Origin: Aeromicrobium choanae
Lineage (GTDB): Bacteria; Actinomycetota; Actinomycetes; Propionibacteriales; Nocardioidaceae
Length of the DNA: 64,000 bases
Assembly (NCBI RefSeq): GCF_900167475.1
Contig: NZ_LT796768.1
Span: forward strand, 2,604,001-2,668,000
Reading direction: 5' to 3'
Position numbers and translations under genes: made by a program. A model generated the notes under the pieces. That model saw only the letters and a program-made list of their open reading frames with translations, made no database searches and was not told the DNA's origin. Each line of letters opens with the position of its first letter. The first letter of the stretch is position 1. Positions 1-6,605 of the stretch are shown one piece after another.

Positions 1-680
1 ACGGGTCCGGGCCTGACGTGCCATCGTCCCGGTGCCTCGTCGACGACCACGCCGCGGCGGCGCAGCTCGGTGACGGTCATCGCGACGTGCGGCAGCGACG
101 GCAGCGAGCCGCCCTCGTGGCGCAGGTCGAGTCCCTCGGTGAAGCGGGGAGCGACGAGCAGCAGCGCCGAGACGAACTGGCTGGACGCGGAGGCGTCGAC
201 CGTGAGGTCGCCGCCGCGGACGCTGGAGGACCCGTGGACCGTGAACGGCAGGCTGCCCCTCCCGTCGTCGTCCACGCGCACGCCGAGGTCGCGCAGGCTC
301 GAGATGGTGGTGGCCATCGGCCGTTCACGGGCGCGCGGGTCGCCGTCGAACCGTGCCGGCCCCGTGCCGAGAGCCGCGACGGGAGGCACGAAGCGCATGA
401 CCGTGCCCGCCAGGCCGCAGTCGACCTCGGCCGATCCGACCGGCTCGATCGGGGTGACCGACCAGGACTGCGGTCCACGTTCGACCCGCGCTCCGAGCGA
501 CACGAGCGCGTCGGCCATCAGCTCGGTGTCACGGGCGGCGAGCGGCAGGTGAACGGTGGAGGGCCCGTCGGCGAGGGCCGCCAGCACGAGGGCTCGGTTG
601 GTCTGGGACTTGGACCCCGGCAGCAGGACGTCGGCGTCGACGGCCGCCGAGGGATGGGGAGCGTTCCAGTCCATCCTCAT
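1..680 (-). CDS. aroA: 3-phosphoshikimate 1-carboxyvinyltransferase (EPSP synthase), 3' part beyond window
   Basis: Transfers the enolpyruvyl group of PEP to shikimate-3-phosphate, the sixth step of the shikimate pathway, in the cytoplasm. About 226 N-terminal residues of an enzyme of roughly 430 are present; the rest lies left of base 1. Visible are the PEP/shikimate-binding motif LPGSKSQTNRALVLAAL near residue 20, GLAGTVMRFVPPVAAL near residue 90 (family NAGTxxRxL) and DASASSQFVSALLL near residue 170. The ATG at 680 overlaps the upstream stop codon as ATGA, suggesting translational coupling to the DoxX-like gene; an in-frame ATG at 674 with GGGG upstream is the alternative start. In Mycobacterium aroA is likewise close to the SRAP and sigH genes. 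Identity is clear from the motifs. Confidence 0.93.
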   Translation of the reverse strand, partial: MRMDWNAPHPSAAVDADVLLPGSKSQTNRALVLAALADGPSTVHLPLAARDTELMADALVSLGARVERGPQSWSVTPIEPVGSAEVDCGLAGTVMRFVPPVAALGTGPARFDGDPRARERPMATTISSLRDLGVRVDDDGRGSLPFTVHGSSSVRGGDLTVDASASSQFVSALLLVAPRFTEGLDLRHEGGSLPSLPHVAMTVTELRRRGVVVDEAPGRWHVRPGP

Positions 681-1162
681 CCCCGCAGGTCGTCGAGCTG
701 GTCGACGATCGTGTCCTTGGCGGCGACGGCGGTGTTCCTCGCACGCCGGCCGAGCCACGGCTTGTGCGGATCCGGGTCGAGGGTCGACAGCAGCAGGCCG
801 CCGGTGAGCGACACGTTCTTCATGAAGTGCGTGAACTGGTTCTTGCGGGCGACGGGGTCGGACTCGTTCCAGAACGGGTGCCCGGCCACCGTGGTGGCGG
901 GCATCGTGGCGGCCAGCACGAGCGCGGAGGTGCGGGGGAGGTGGCCGGTGGCCAGCGCGGCACCCGCGGCCACGTGCACCGCGGAGTTCAGCCGGATGAG
1001 GTTGGTGGGCGAGAGGTTCGCCTGGGGCGCGACCTTGCGCAGCACGTCGGCCACGGGCTGGGCCTTGTGGGCGAGCGCGCCGGGCTTGCGCAGCGCCATC
1101 ACCCCGCCGGAGATGAACATCGAGGCGAGCATCGGACGGGCCACCGCGCGCAGGAGAGTCAT
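677..1162 (-). CDS. DoxX family membrane protein
   Basis: A 161-residue protein with several hydrophobic helices: residues 5-25, about 60-80 and 80-95, and 112-128. The start MTLLRAVARPMLASMFISGG is typical of actinobacterial DoxX-like proteins, which are integral membrane proteins of mostly unknown function; some members are linked to redox or thiosulfate metabolism. It is directly upstream of aroA and overlaps it by 4 nt, so the two are probably co-transcribed. There is no strong Shine-Dalgarno; a weak CATGAT hexamer lies 6 nt before the ATG. The family assignment is from overall pattern; the substrate cannot be told. Confidence 0.8.
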   Translation of the reverse strand: MTLLRAVARPMLASMFISGGVMALRKPGALAHKAQPVADVLRKVAPQANLSPTNLIRLNSAVHVAAGAALATGHLPRTSALVLAATMPATTVAGHPFWNESDPVARKNQFTHFMKNVSLTGGLLLSTLDPDPHKPWLGRRARNTAVAAKDTIVDQLDDLRG

Positions 1163-1204
1163 GGGTTCATCATGCCGCAGAGCGAGCCTGCTGCCGAGGT
1201 GCGC

Positions 1205-3379
1205 TCAGCCGAAGGTGCCCGAGAGCGAGGTCCCGGCGCTGGTGACCGAGTAGTTGCCCTGCGGGAACCACAAGGTGTTGATCCGCAGCGCCGGGAGGGT
1301 GCGGTTCGCCGCGACCGGCTGGGCGCAGTTGAGGGTGGGACTGAACTGGCCGGCGCGCGTGCACGTCCAGCCGGACCACCCGGTGATGACCTCGACGCCC
1401 GGGAAGCCGCCGGTGAACGTGACGCGCATCTGCACCGTCTGGCCGGGCCGGACGTCGGGGCCGACCGTGAACGCGAACGTCGTCGAGAGCCAGCTCGTCG
1501 TCGCCGTGGCGCGCACCGTGGTGTCGGTCGGGGCGGGATCAGTCGGCTGAGTGGTGGGCTCGGTGGTGGGTTCCGTGGTCGGTTCCGTGGTGGGCTCGGT
1601 GGTGGGTTCCGTGGTCGGCTCGGTGGTGGGCTCGGTGGTGGGTTCCGTGGTCGGCTCGGTGGTGGGCTCGGTGGTCGGTTCCGTCGTGGGTTCCGTGGTC
1701 GGCTCGGTGGTCGGTTCCGTGGTCGGCTCGGTCGTGGGCTCGGTGGTCGGTTCCGTGGTCGGCTCGGTCGTGGGCTCGGTCGTGGGCTCGGTCGTGGGTT
1801 CCGACGTCGGCTCCGTGGTCGGCTGCTCGTCAGTGGGCTCGGTCGTGGGTTCCGATGTCGGTTCCGTCGTGGGCTCGGTGGTCGGTTCCGTGGTCGGCTC
1901 GGTCGTGGGTTCCGAGGTCGGCACCGTGGTGGGCTCGGTCGGCTCCGGAGTCGGGATGGTGGTCGGCTCCGGCGTGGGTTCCGTGGTCGGTTGAGTGGTG
2001 GGCTCGGTGGTCGGTTCCGTGGTCGGTTCCGTGGTCGGCTCGGTGGTGGGCTCGGTGGTGGGCTCGGTGGTGGGCTCGGTGGTGGGCTCGGTGGTCGGCT
2101 CGGTGGTGGGTTCCGTGGTCGGTTCCGTGGGCTCTGTCGTCGGCACGGGCGGAAGGGGCTGGGGCTCGTCGGGGAGCGGCTCGTCGGTCACCGGATCGTC
2201 GACCGGCGGCTCCTCGTCGCCGTCGTCGACGGCCTCGTCCTCGACGGGGTCCTGCCACACCATCGGATCGGGAAGGGCGCCCACGTCGGGGGCCGTGGCA
2301 TCCGCGGCGGCACCGCCCGGCAGGGTCGCGGCACCGGGGGCCGCGGCGCGGGTGGTGTTCTCCACGGCCGGCGGGCGGTCCACGGTGATGAGGGCGGTCG
2401 CACCGGCGATCACGACGAAGCTGGCCGCGGCGCCGGCGGCGATGCCCGCCGGGCCGATCGTGCCCAGGACCCCCATGAAGCCCGACGTCGAACCACCAGC
2501 GGCACCCGCTCCTCCGCCGGCACCACCACCGCCCCCGCCGTTGCCGTTCCCGCCGGCACCGGCAGCGGCCAGGCCGCCCGCGGCACCGGTGCCCTGCAGG
2601 TATCCCGCAGCGGCGGTGCCGAGGATGGCCGGGGCCAGGATGCCGGCCAGGCCGTGGTTGAAGTCCTGGAGCTCGAGGTACAGGCCCATGCACGCGCGGC
2701 AGTCGTCGAGGTGACGCTGCACCTTGCCCGCGTCGCGGCGCGACAGCCCGCCACGCACGAACGCGCCCAGGTTGCCGATCGCGAACTGGCACTCGGGCGT
2801 CGTCGTGGGGACGAGGTGCTTCTGGAGATAGGCCTGGCGCAGGCCCTCACGCGCCCGGTACGCCAGGGCCGAGACGCTGTTCGCGCTCATCCCCAGCATC
2901 GGCGCGATCTCGGCCGGCTTCTGTCCCTCCACGTCGAGGTGCCACAGCACCATCTGCCAGCGCTCCGGGAGCGAGGCGAACGCCTCGGCGGTGGTGGTGC
3001 GCTCGAACCCCAGCTCGGCGGTGTCGACGAAGTCGACCCGGCCGTCCAGCTCGAACTGGTCGTCGGTGGGGCGCTCGCGGGTGACCGCGCGGATGCGGTC
3101 GACGTGCAGCCGGCGGACCGCGGTGAGCAGGTAGGCGCGGAAGGACTCCTGCGGTCCGCCGCCCTTCTGGACCGTGACCAGCACCTTGGTGAACGCCTCG
3201 GCGACGAGGTCGTCGGCGTCGGCACCGCGCATCAGCTGGCGTGCCAGGCGCAGCGCCGCGCCCTGGTGGCGGGTGTAGAGGTCGCCGTAGGCAGCCGAGT
3301 CGCCCTCGCGGACCGCGGTCAGCAGGTCGGCGTCGCTGCGCTCGTGACCCAGGGCAGGGGAGGAGGCGTCGAGTGTCAC
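1205..3379 (-). CDS. Membrane-tethered ECF sigma factor fused to zinc-finger, TEPT-repeat stalk and extracytoplasmic domain
   Basis: 724 residues from a GTG start. Residues about 20-100 form sigma region 2 ([17 protein letters not shown]), and about 136-186 sigma region 4 with a helix-turn-helix ([33 protein letters not shown]). Residues 197-230 hold a zinc-finger anti-sigma motif, C197 then H223xxxC227xxC230. A Gly/Ala-rich linker (about 258-300) leads to one membrane helix (310-333), an acidic stretch (335-412), about 50 TEPT-type repeats (414-617) and a 107-residue C-terminal domain with two Cys ([14 protein letters not shown]). The layout predicts sigma and zinc-finger domains in the cytoplasm and a long rod carrying a sensor-like domain outside. 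ECF families with a fused zinc finger and membrane or carbohydrate-binding extensions are known (ECF52 is one example); membership here is inference. A TAGACT hexamer upstream is the likely -10. Confidence 0.85.
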   Translation of the reverse strand: MTLDASSPALGHERSDADLLTAVREGDSAAYGDLYTRHQGAALRLARQLMRGADADDLVAEAFTKVLVTVQKGGGPQESFRAYLLTAVRRLHVDRIRAVTRERPTDDQFELDGRVDFVDTAELGFERTTTAEAFASLPERWQMVLWHLDVEGQKPAEIAPMLGMSANSVSALAYRAREGLRQAYLQKHLVPTTTPECQFAIGNLGAFVRGGLSRRDAGKVQRHLDDCRACMGLYLELQDFNHGLAGILAPAILGTAAAGYLQGTGAAGGLAAAGAGGNGNGGGGGGAGGGAGAAGGSTSGFMGVLGTIGPAGIAAGAAASFVVIAGATALITVDRPPAVENTTRAAAPGAATLPGGAAADATAPDVGALPDPMVWQDPVEDEAVDDGDEEPPVDDPVTDEPLPDEPQPLPPVPTTEPTEPTTEPTTEPTTEPTTEPTTEPTTEPTTEPTTEPTTEPTTEPTTQPTTEPTPEPTTIPTPEPTEPTTVPTSEPTTEPTTEPTTEPTTEPTSEPTTEPTDEQPTTEPTSEPTTEPTTEPTTEPTTEPTTEPTTEPTTEPTTEPTTEPTTEPTTEPTTEPTTEPTTEPTTEPTTEPTTEPTTEPTTEPTTEPTTQPTDPAPTDTTVRATATTSWLSTTFAFTVGPDVRPGQTVQMRVTFTGGFPGVEVITGWSGWTCTRAGQFSPTLNCAQPVAANRTLPALRINTLWFPQGNYSVTSAGTSLSGTFG
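1529..2140 (-). repeat. 12-nt minisatellite encoding (TEPT)n
   Basis: About 51 tandem units encoding T-E-P-T with rare variants ([22 protein letters not shown]). At DNA level the unit is a 12-mer alternating synonymous codons (GGCTCGGTGGTG / GGTTCCGTGGTC on the plus strand). The even periodicity across 612 bp makes it prone to slippage, and the copy number may differ between strains or be mis-assembled. It forms a Pro/Thr-rich, acidic, extended stalk of the sigma fusion protein. Confidence 0.95.
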
Positions 3380-3444
3380 TGCCTGCCCCTTTCCCGAGTG
3401 GTCGCGTGGGTGCCCACGCGTGACCTCGGTCGGCCACGGTCCTC

Positions 3445-3450
3445 AGTCTA
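3445..3450 (-). promoter_or_regulatory. Putative -10 (TAGACT) of the sigma-fusion gene
   Basis: TAGACT on the minus strand lies about 65 nt before the GTG start at 3379, giving a leader of roughly 60 nt. No convincing -35 was recognised. Confidence 0.4.
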
Positions 3451-3647
3451 GGTGCCCGCCGCGCTGCTGTCCGTGGTTCCGGTGGCCCTTTGTGACTAGC
3501 CGATCGGACCTGTTTTTGCCGGTGCCGACAGCGTGAACTCACCGTTACCCACGATCGGTGCGGAAAGTCGCGTCATGGGGCAACCGGTGGCCCGTCCCCT
3601 AGGTGTCACACGGCGACCACGCCCGGCCCTTGCGAGAGGAGGCACGG

Positions 3648-4295
3648 ATGAACCCCTTCGACGTCAGTTACGTCGACCTGGACTCGGCTGTCCGTGCCGG
3701 CCGGGTGGACGCAGTGGACGTTGCACACGAGGTGGGAGCGAGTGCAGCGTCTCTCGGAGTCCCGCTCCACGAGGTCCTCGACCGCGTGGAGAGGGCCTTC
3801 GACGGCCTCGAACCGTCGTTCGCGATGGTCCGTGGGGTCGCCGTGGCGTGGGCCGAGACGTCCCGGGCGCTGCAGCTCGAGACGTCGTGCGAGGACCCGC
3901 TGACCCAGTTGTCGACCCTGGCGCACCTGCGGCACAGCCTGGACGGGCTGTACCGCGGGGCGATCAGGGACGACTCCACGGTCACGGATCGTCATGGTCT
4001 CGTCGTGGTCGAGCTGCCCCGGCAGGCCGGCCAGGTGCTCGAGCAGGCGCTGCACGCGGTCGACGTGAGTGTCGCCCTGCGGACGGCGTTCCCGGGCGAC
4101 GAGGTCATCGCGCAGCTGAGCCCACGACGCTTCTGCGTCCTGGCCGAACGTCGTCGGCTGGACCAGCCGACGCTGAGCCTGGTCACCGTCCTGCTGCGCC
4201 GGACGTTCGAGTCGCCCCCACCGCGGGTGTGGCTCGAGCTGCTGCCGCCGGTTGCACAGGACGTGACCTGGGTGCTCGACGCACTCACCGGTTGA
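3648..4295 (+). CDS. Protein with degenerate GGDEF-like domain
   Basis: 215 residues. The ATG at 3648 is chosen because a strong GAGAGGAGG lies just upstream; upstream in-frame starts lack one. The stretch CEDPLTQLSTLAHLRHSL (about residues 81-98) mirrors the start of diguanylate cyclase GGDEF domains (DPLTGLxNRxxLxxxL), and FPGDEVIAQLSPRRFCVLAE later in the protein resembles a decayed active-site loop followed by the usual strand. The GG(D/E)EF signature is not intact, so cyclase activity is unlikely. The N-terminal 80 residues are not recognised. It sits on its own between the divergent sigma-fusion gene and the SRAP gene. A regulatory, possibly nucleotide-binding role is inference. Confidence 0.7.
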   Translation: MNPFDVSYVDLDSAVRAGRVDAVDVAHEVGASAASLGVPLHEVLDRVERAFDGLEPSFAMVRGVAVAWAETSRALQLETSCEDPLTQLSTLAHLRHSLDGLYRGAIRDDSTVTDRHGLVVVELPRQAGQVLEQALHAVDVSVALRTAFPGDEVIAQLSPRRFCVLAERRRLDQPTLSLVTVLLRRTFESPPPRVWLELLPPVAQDVTWVLDALTG

Positions 4296-4365
4296 CCGGC
4301 GGGGTCCGCCCCCATCTCGGGTGTGGCGGAACCCGCCGGGCGGCCGGAGCGTCGGTCGTCGCGCC

Positions 4366-4371
4366 TAGGCT
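4366..4371 (+). promoter_or_regulatory. -10 TAGGCT, leaderless start of SRAP gene
   Basis: TAGGCT ends 7 nt before the ATG at 4379 and no Shine-Dalgarno is present, so transcription probably begins at or next to the start codon. Confidence 0.6.
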
Positions 4372-4378
4372 GGGTCGC

Positions 4379-5086
4379 ATGTGCGGCCGTTACGCGACGT
4401 CCCGGACCCCGACCACCCTCGTCGACGACTTCGAGGCCGATCTCGGCGACCTGTTCGCCGACACCGGCCCCGACTTCAACCTCGCGCCCACCAAGCCGGC
4501 GCCCCTCGTGGTGGCGCGCTCCGGCGACGCGGGCCCGCGACGCGAGCTCGTCACCGCCAAGTGGGGCCTGGTCCCGTCCTGGGCCAAGGACCCCTCGATC
4601 GGCAACCGCCTCATCAACGCCCGCAGCGAGACCGTCGCCGAGAAGCCGTCCTTCCGGTCGGCCTTCGCCAAGCGGCGCGCGATCGTCCCGGCCGACGGGT
4701 TCTACGAGTGGTACCAGCCCGAGGGGCAGCCCGGCGCGAAGCCGCCGCCGAAGCAGCCCTTCTACATGAGCGCCGAGGGCGGCCTCGGCCTCGCCGGGCT
4801 CTACGAGTTCTGGAAGGACCCCGAGGGGGAGTGGCTGCTGACCTACACGATCCTCACCACGTCGGCCGAGGGCGAGGACGGGCGCATCCACGACCGTGCG
4901 CCACTGATCGTCGGTCCCGAGGTCGCCGAGCACTGGCTCGCGGCCGAGCCGTGGCCCGAGGCGCTCGAGCACCTGGTGCCCGCCACGCCGGGCACGCTGC
5001 GCACGTGGCCGGTGTCCACCGAGGTCAACAACGTGCGCAACAACGGCCCCGAACTGGTCGAGCCGCTCCCGATCGAGGGGGAATAG
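4379..5086 (+). CDS. SOS response-associated peptidase (SRAP/YedK, HMCES family)
   Basis: 235 residues starting MCGRYA. Cys2, exposed after Met removal, is the family's catalytic and crosslinking residue; these proteins bind abasic sites in single-stranded DNA and form a protective thiazolidine link. Other signatures are FNLAPTKPAP, WGLVPSWAKD, NARSETVAEKPSFR, CxxxR-like RRAIVPADGFYEWY and IHDRAPLIV carrying the active-site His. Length is normal. The mycobacterial orthologue is also near aroA and sigH. The last codons overlap a SigR-type promoter for the next gene, so the two genes are adjacent but probably separately transcribed. Confidence 0.93.
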   Translation: MCGRYATSRTPTTLVDDFEADLGDLFADTGPDFNLAPTKPAPLVVARSGDAGPRRELVTAKWGLVPSWAKDPSIGNRLINARSETVAEKPSFRSAFAKRRAIVPADGFYEWYQPEGQPGAKPPPKQPFYMSAEGGLGLAGLYEFWKDPEGEWLLTYTILTTSAEGEDGRIHDRAPLIVGPEVAEHWLAAEPWPEALEHLVPATPGTLRTWPVSTEVNNVRNNGPELVEPLPIEGE

Positions 5087-5105
5087 CCGGGGCCCGCGAG
5101 CCGTT
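5079..5105 (+). promoter_or_regulatory. SigR-type autoregulatory promoter of sigR
   Basis: GGGAAT at 5079-5084, an 18-nt spacer, then GTT at 5103-5105: an exact match to the SigR/SigH consensus GGGAAY-N18-GTT. The -35 half overlaps the SRAP gene stop codon. Expected transcription start is about 5111-5113, just before AGGAGG and the ATG at 5126. Confidence 0.85.
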
Positions 5106-5125
5106 TGACCAAGCAGGAGGTTTGA

Positions 5126-5785
5126 ATGCTCGCATGCCCCGTACGTCCTGCCGCAGTAGGCTGGGCGACGATGACTGACGACACCGTCGTGGACCCGTCG
5201 ACCGAGACCACGGAGGAGCGCCAGGCCCGATTCGAGGCCGACGCCCTTCCCTTCCTCGACCAGCTGTACTCGGCCGCTCTGCGCATGACCCGCAATCCCC
5301 AGGATGCCGAAGACCTGGTGCAGGAGACCTATGCCAAGGCGTTCAGCGCCTTCCACCAGTTCAAGCCCGGCACGAACCTGAAGGCCTGGCTGTACCGGAT
5401 CCTCACCAACACCTACATCAACCACTACCGCAAGAAGCAGCGCCAGCCCCAGCAGGTGACCGACGAGGTCGAGGACTGGCAGATCGCGGCGGCGGCGGCC
5501 CACAGCTCCTCGGGGCTGAAGTCCGCGGAGATGGAGGCGCTCGAGCGCCTGCCCGACTCCGACGTGAAGGACGCGCTCCAGCAGCTGCCCGAGGACTTCC
5601 GCTACGCGGTGTACCTGGCCGATGTGGAGGGCTTCCCCTACAAGGAGATCGCGGAGATCATGGACACGCCGATCGGCACCGTGATGTCGCGTCTCCACCG
5701 CGGACGGCGTCAGCTGCGCGAGCTGCTCACCGACTACGCCCGCGACCGCGGTATGAAGGTTCCTGCTGGAGGTGACGCGAAGTGA
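5126..5785 (+). CDS. sigR: ECF sigma factor of the SigR/SigH thiol-oxidative stress family
   Basis: 219 residues from the ATG at 5126 or 204 from the ATG at 5171 ([10 protein letters not shown]). Directs RNA polymerase to thiol-stress promoters and is held inactive by RsrA under reducing conditions. Region 2 is [29 protein letters not shown], with [20 protein letters not shown]; region 4 contains [20 protein letters not shown] and [18 protein letters not shown]. The long form has a textbook AGGAGG 6 nt before its ATG and a SigR-type promoter immediately upstream. The short form matches mycobacterial SigH in length and follows a TAGGCT -10 by 8 nt. This mirrors the Streptomyces SigR/SigR' isoforms, with a 15-residue extension here. 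The stop codon overlaps rsrA. Confidence 0.95.
   Translation: MLACPVRPAAVGWATMTDDTVVDPSTETTEERQARFEADALPFLDQLYSAALRMTRNPQDAEDLVQETYAKAFSAFHQFKPGTNLKAWLYRILTNTYINHYRKKQRQPQQVTDEVEDWQIAAAAAHSSSGLKSAEMEALERLPDSDVKDALQQLPEDFRYAVYLADVEGFPYKEIAEIMDTPIGTVMSRLHRGRRQLRELLTDYARDRGMKVPAGGDAK
5157..5162 (+). promoter_or_regulatory. Second sigR promoter, TAGGCT -10 for the short form
   Basis: TAGGCT lies 8 nt before the ATG at 5171 inside the start of the long reading frame. It would give a leaderless mRNA for the short SigR isoform, presumably from the housekeeping sigma factor. Confidence 0.55.
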
Positions 5786-6045
5786 GCTGCGAAGGACCCG
5801 ATTGCGAGAAGGCCCTGGAGAACCTCTACGTCTTCCTCGACCACGAGATCGACACCGCCAGCTGCGACGAGATCCAGTCCCACCTCGACGACTGCTCGGA
5901 CTGCCTGAACGAGTACCACCTCGAGCAGATCGTCAAGGCCCTCGTGGGCCGGTCGTGCACCGAGGTGGCGCCCACCCCCCTGCGGGAGAAGGTCATGTTC
6001 CAGATCCGCACGATCCAGGTGGAGATCCGCACCGAGTCCCCCTGA
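5782..6045 (+). CDS. rsrA: Redox-sensing zinc anti-sigma factor RsrA
   Basis: 87 residues from a GTG that overlaps the sigR stop as GTGA. Binds and inhibits SigR; oxidation of its zinc-site cysteines to a disulfide releases the sigma factor. The zinc ligands are visible as C8 and H34xxxC38xxC41 (HLDDCSDC); C3, C28 and C59 occupy the places of further cysteines in Streptomyces RsrA. Length and residue spacing match the family. Co-transcribed with sigR, so the SigR-type promoter gives a negative feedback loop. A perfect hairpin follows the gene. Confidence 0.95.
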   Translation: MSCEGPDCEKALENLYVFLDHEIDTASCDEIQSHLDDCSDCLNEYHLEQIVKALVGRSCTEVAPTPLREKVMFQIRTIQVEIRTESP

Positions 6046-6057
6046 GCCCGGAGACGA

Positions 6058-6086
6058 CGAAACCCCATCCGCCGGATGGGGTTTCG
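6058..6086. terminator. Bidirectional intrinsic terminator between rsrA and bL37 gene
   Basis: Perfect 13-bp stem (CGAAACCCCATCC / GGATGGGGTTTCG) with a 3-nt loop at 6071-6073. It lies between two convergent genes and ends in T-rich arms on either strand, so it can serve both. Confidence 0.85.
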
Positions 6087-6104
6087 TGCGTTATCGGCGC
6101 GGTT

Positions 6105-6179
6105 TCACGCGTTGGGGCGCTTACCGTGGTTCGCGCCCTTCTTGCGACGCGCCCGGCGCTTGCGACCGGTCTTGCCCAT
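6105..6179 (-). CDS. Small ribosomal protein bL37 (24 codons)
   Basis: An ORF of 24 residues, very basic, beginning MGKTGRKRRARRKK and ending NHGKRPNA, with a strong GAGGAGG 5 nt before the ATG. The length and the conserved C-terminal NHGKRPN match the tiny actinobacterial 50S protein bL37 first seen in Mycobacterium smegmatis ribosome structures. It would bind rRNA on the large subunit. It is monocistronic and converges on rsrA across a shared terminator. Identification as bL37 rests on remembered family features; the existence of the gene is well supported by the ribosome binding site and the composition. Confidence 0.75.
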   Translation of the reverse strand: MGKTGRKRRARRKKGANHGKRPNA

Positions 6180-6218
6180 GGTTCCTCCTCAAAACGCTGA
6201 CCATCAAGTCTCGCACAC

Positions 6219-6605
6219 TCAGTCCACCGTGGGCACACGGGACAGGAACCGCTCGCGGTCGACCACGACCCGGCGCACCTGGCCACTGGCCACGAGGACC
6301 TCGTTCCGGTCGCGCGCGGAGACCTCGAAGATCACCATCCGCCCGTCGCGCTGGGTGAGCGAGGCCGTCGTGGTGATCGTGGCACCGACCCCGCTGGCGG
6401 CCAGGTGCTGCACCTCCACGCGGGTGCCCACGCTCGTCTGGCCCTCCGCCAGGTCGAGGGCGGCGCACGTGGCCTCCTCCAGCCAGGCCAGCAGGACCGG
6501 CGTCCCGAGCACCTCGAGATCGCCGCTGCCCACCGCGCGGGCGGTGTGCTCGGGCCCGACGGTGTGGGTCACGGTGGCGTGACTCGCGTCGCCGGCCACG
6601 CTCAC
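6219..6605 (-). CDS. Hotdog-fold thioesterase (FlK-like)
   Basis: 128 residues from the GTG at 6605, which overlaps the stop of the TPP enzyme as GTGA. The region GTPVLLAWLEEATCAALDLAEG, followed by TSVGTRVEVQHLAA, is typical of FlK/thioesterase-like hotdog proteins; the Glu-Glu-Ala-Thr helix and the following His strand carry the usual catalytic positions. Such enzymes hydrolyse small acyl-CoA thioesters. Coupling to the TPP-dependent enzyme suggests action on its substrate or product, but which acyl-CoA cannot be read from the sequence. Confidence 0.8.
   Translation of the reverse strand: MSVAGDASHATVTHTVGPEHTARAVGSGDLEVLGTPVLLAWLEEATCAALDLAEGQTSVGTRVEVQHLAASGVGATITTTASLTQRDGRMVIFEVSARDRNEVLVASGQVRRVVVDRERFLSRVPTVD

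Noticed and set aside
1551-1994. Plus-strand frames of repeated VGSV units (also 1995-2714)
   Set aside because: They are the antisense shadow of the TEPT repeat; composition and codon pattern fit only the minus-strand gene.
1529-2140. CRISPR array
   Set aside because: Units are contiguous 12-mers in frame, without spacers.
764-3451. Long plus-strand Gly/Arg-rich frame across the sigma-fusion gene
   Set aside because: A GC-rich antisense frame without motifs, opposite a gene with clear sigma and zinc-finger domains.
3480-3647. c-di-AMP (ydaO) or c-di-GMP riboswitch
   Set aside because: Only a short stretch (GTGAACTC...ACCCAC) resembles ydaO; the conserved downstream half is missing and no c-di-GMP core was found.
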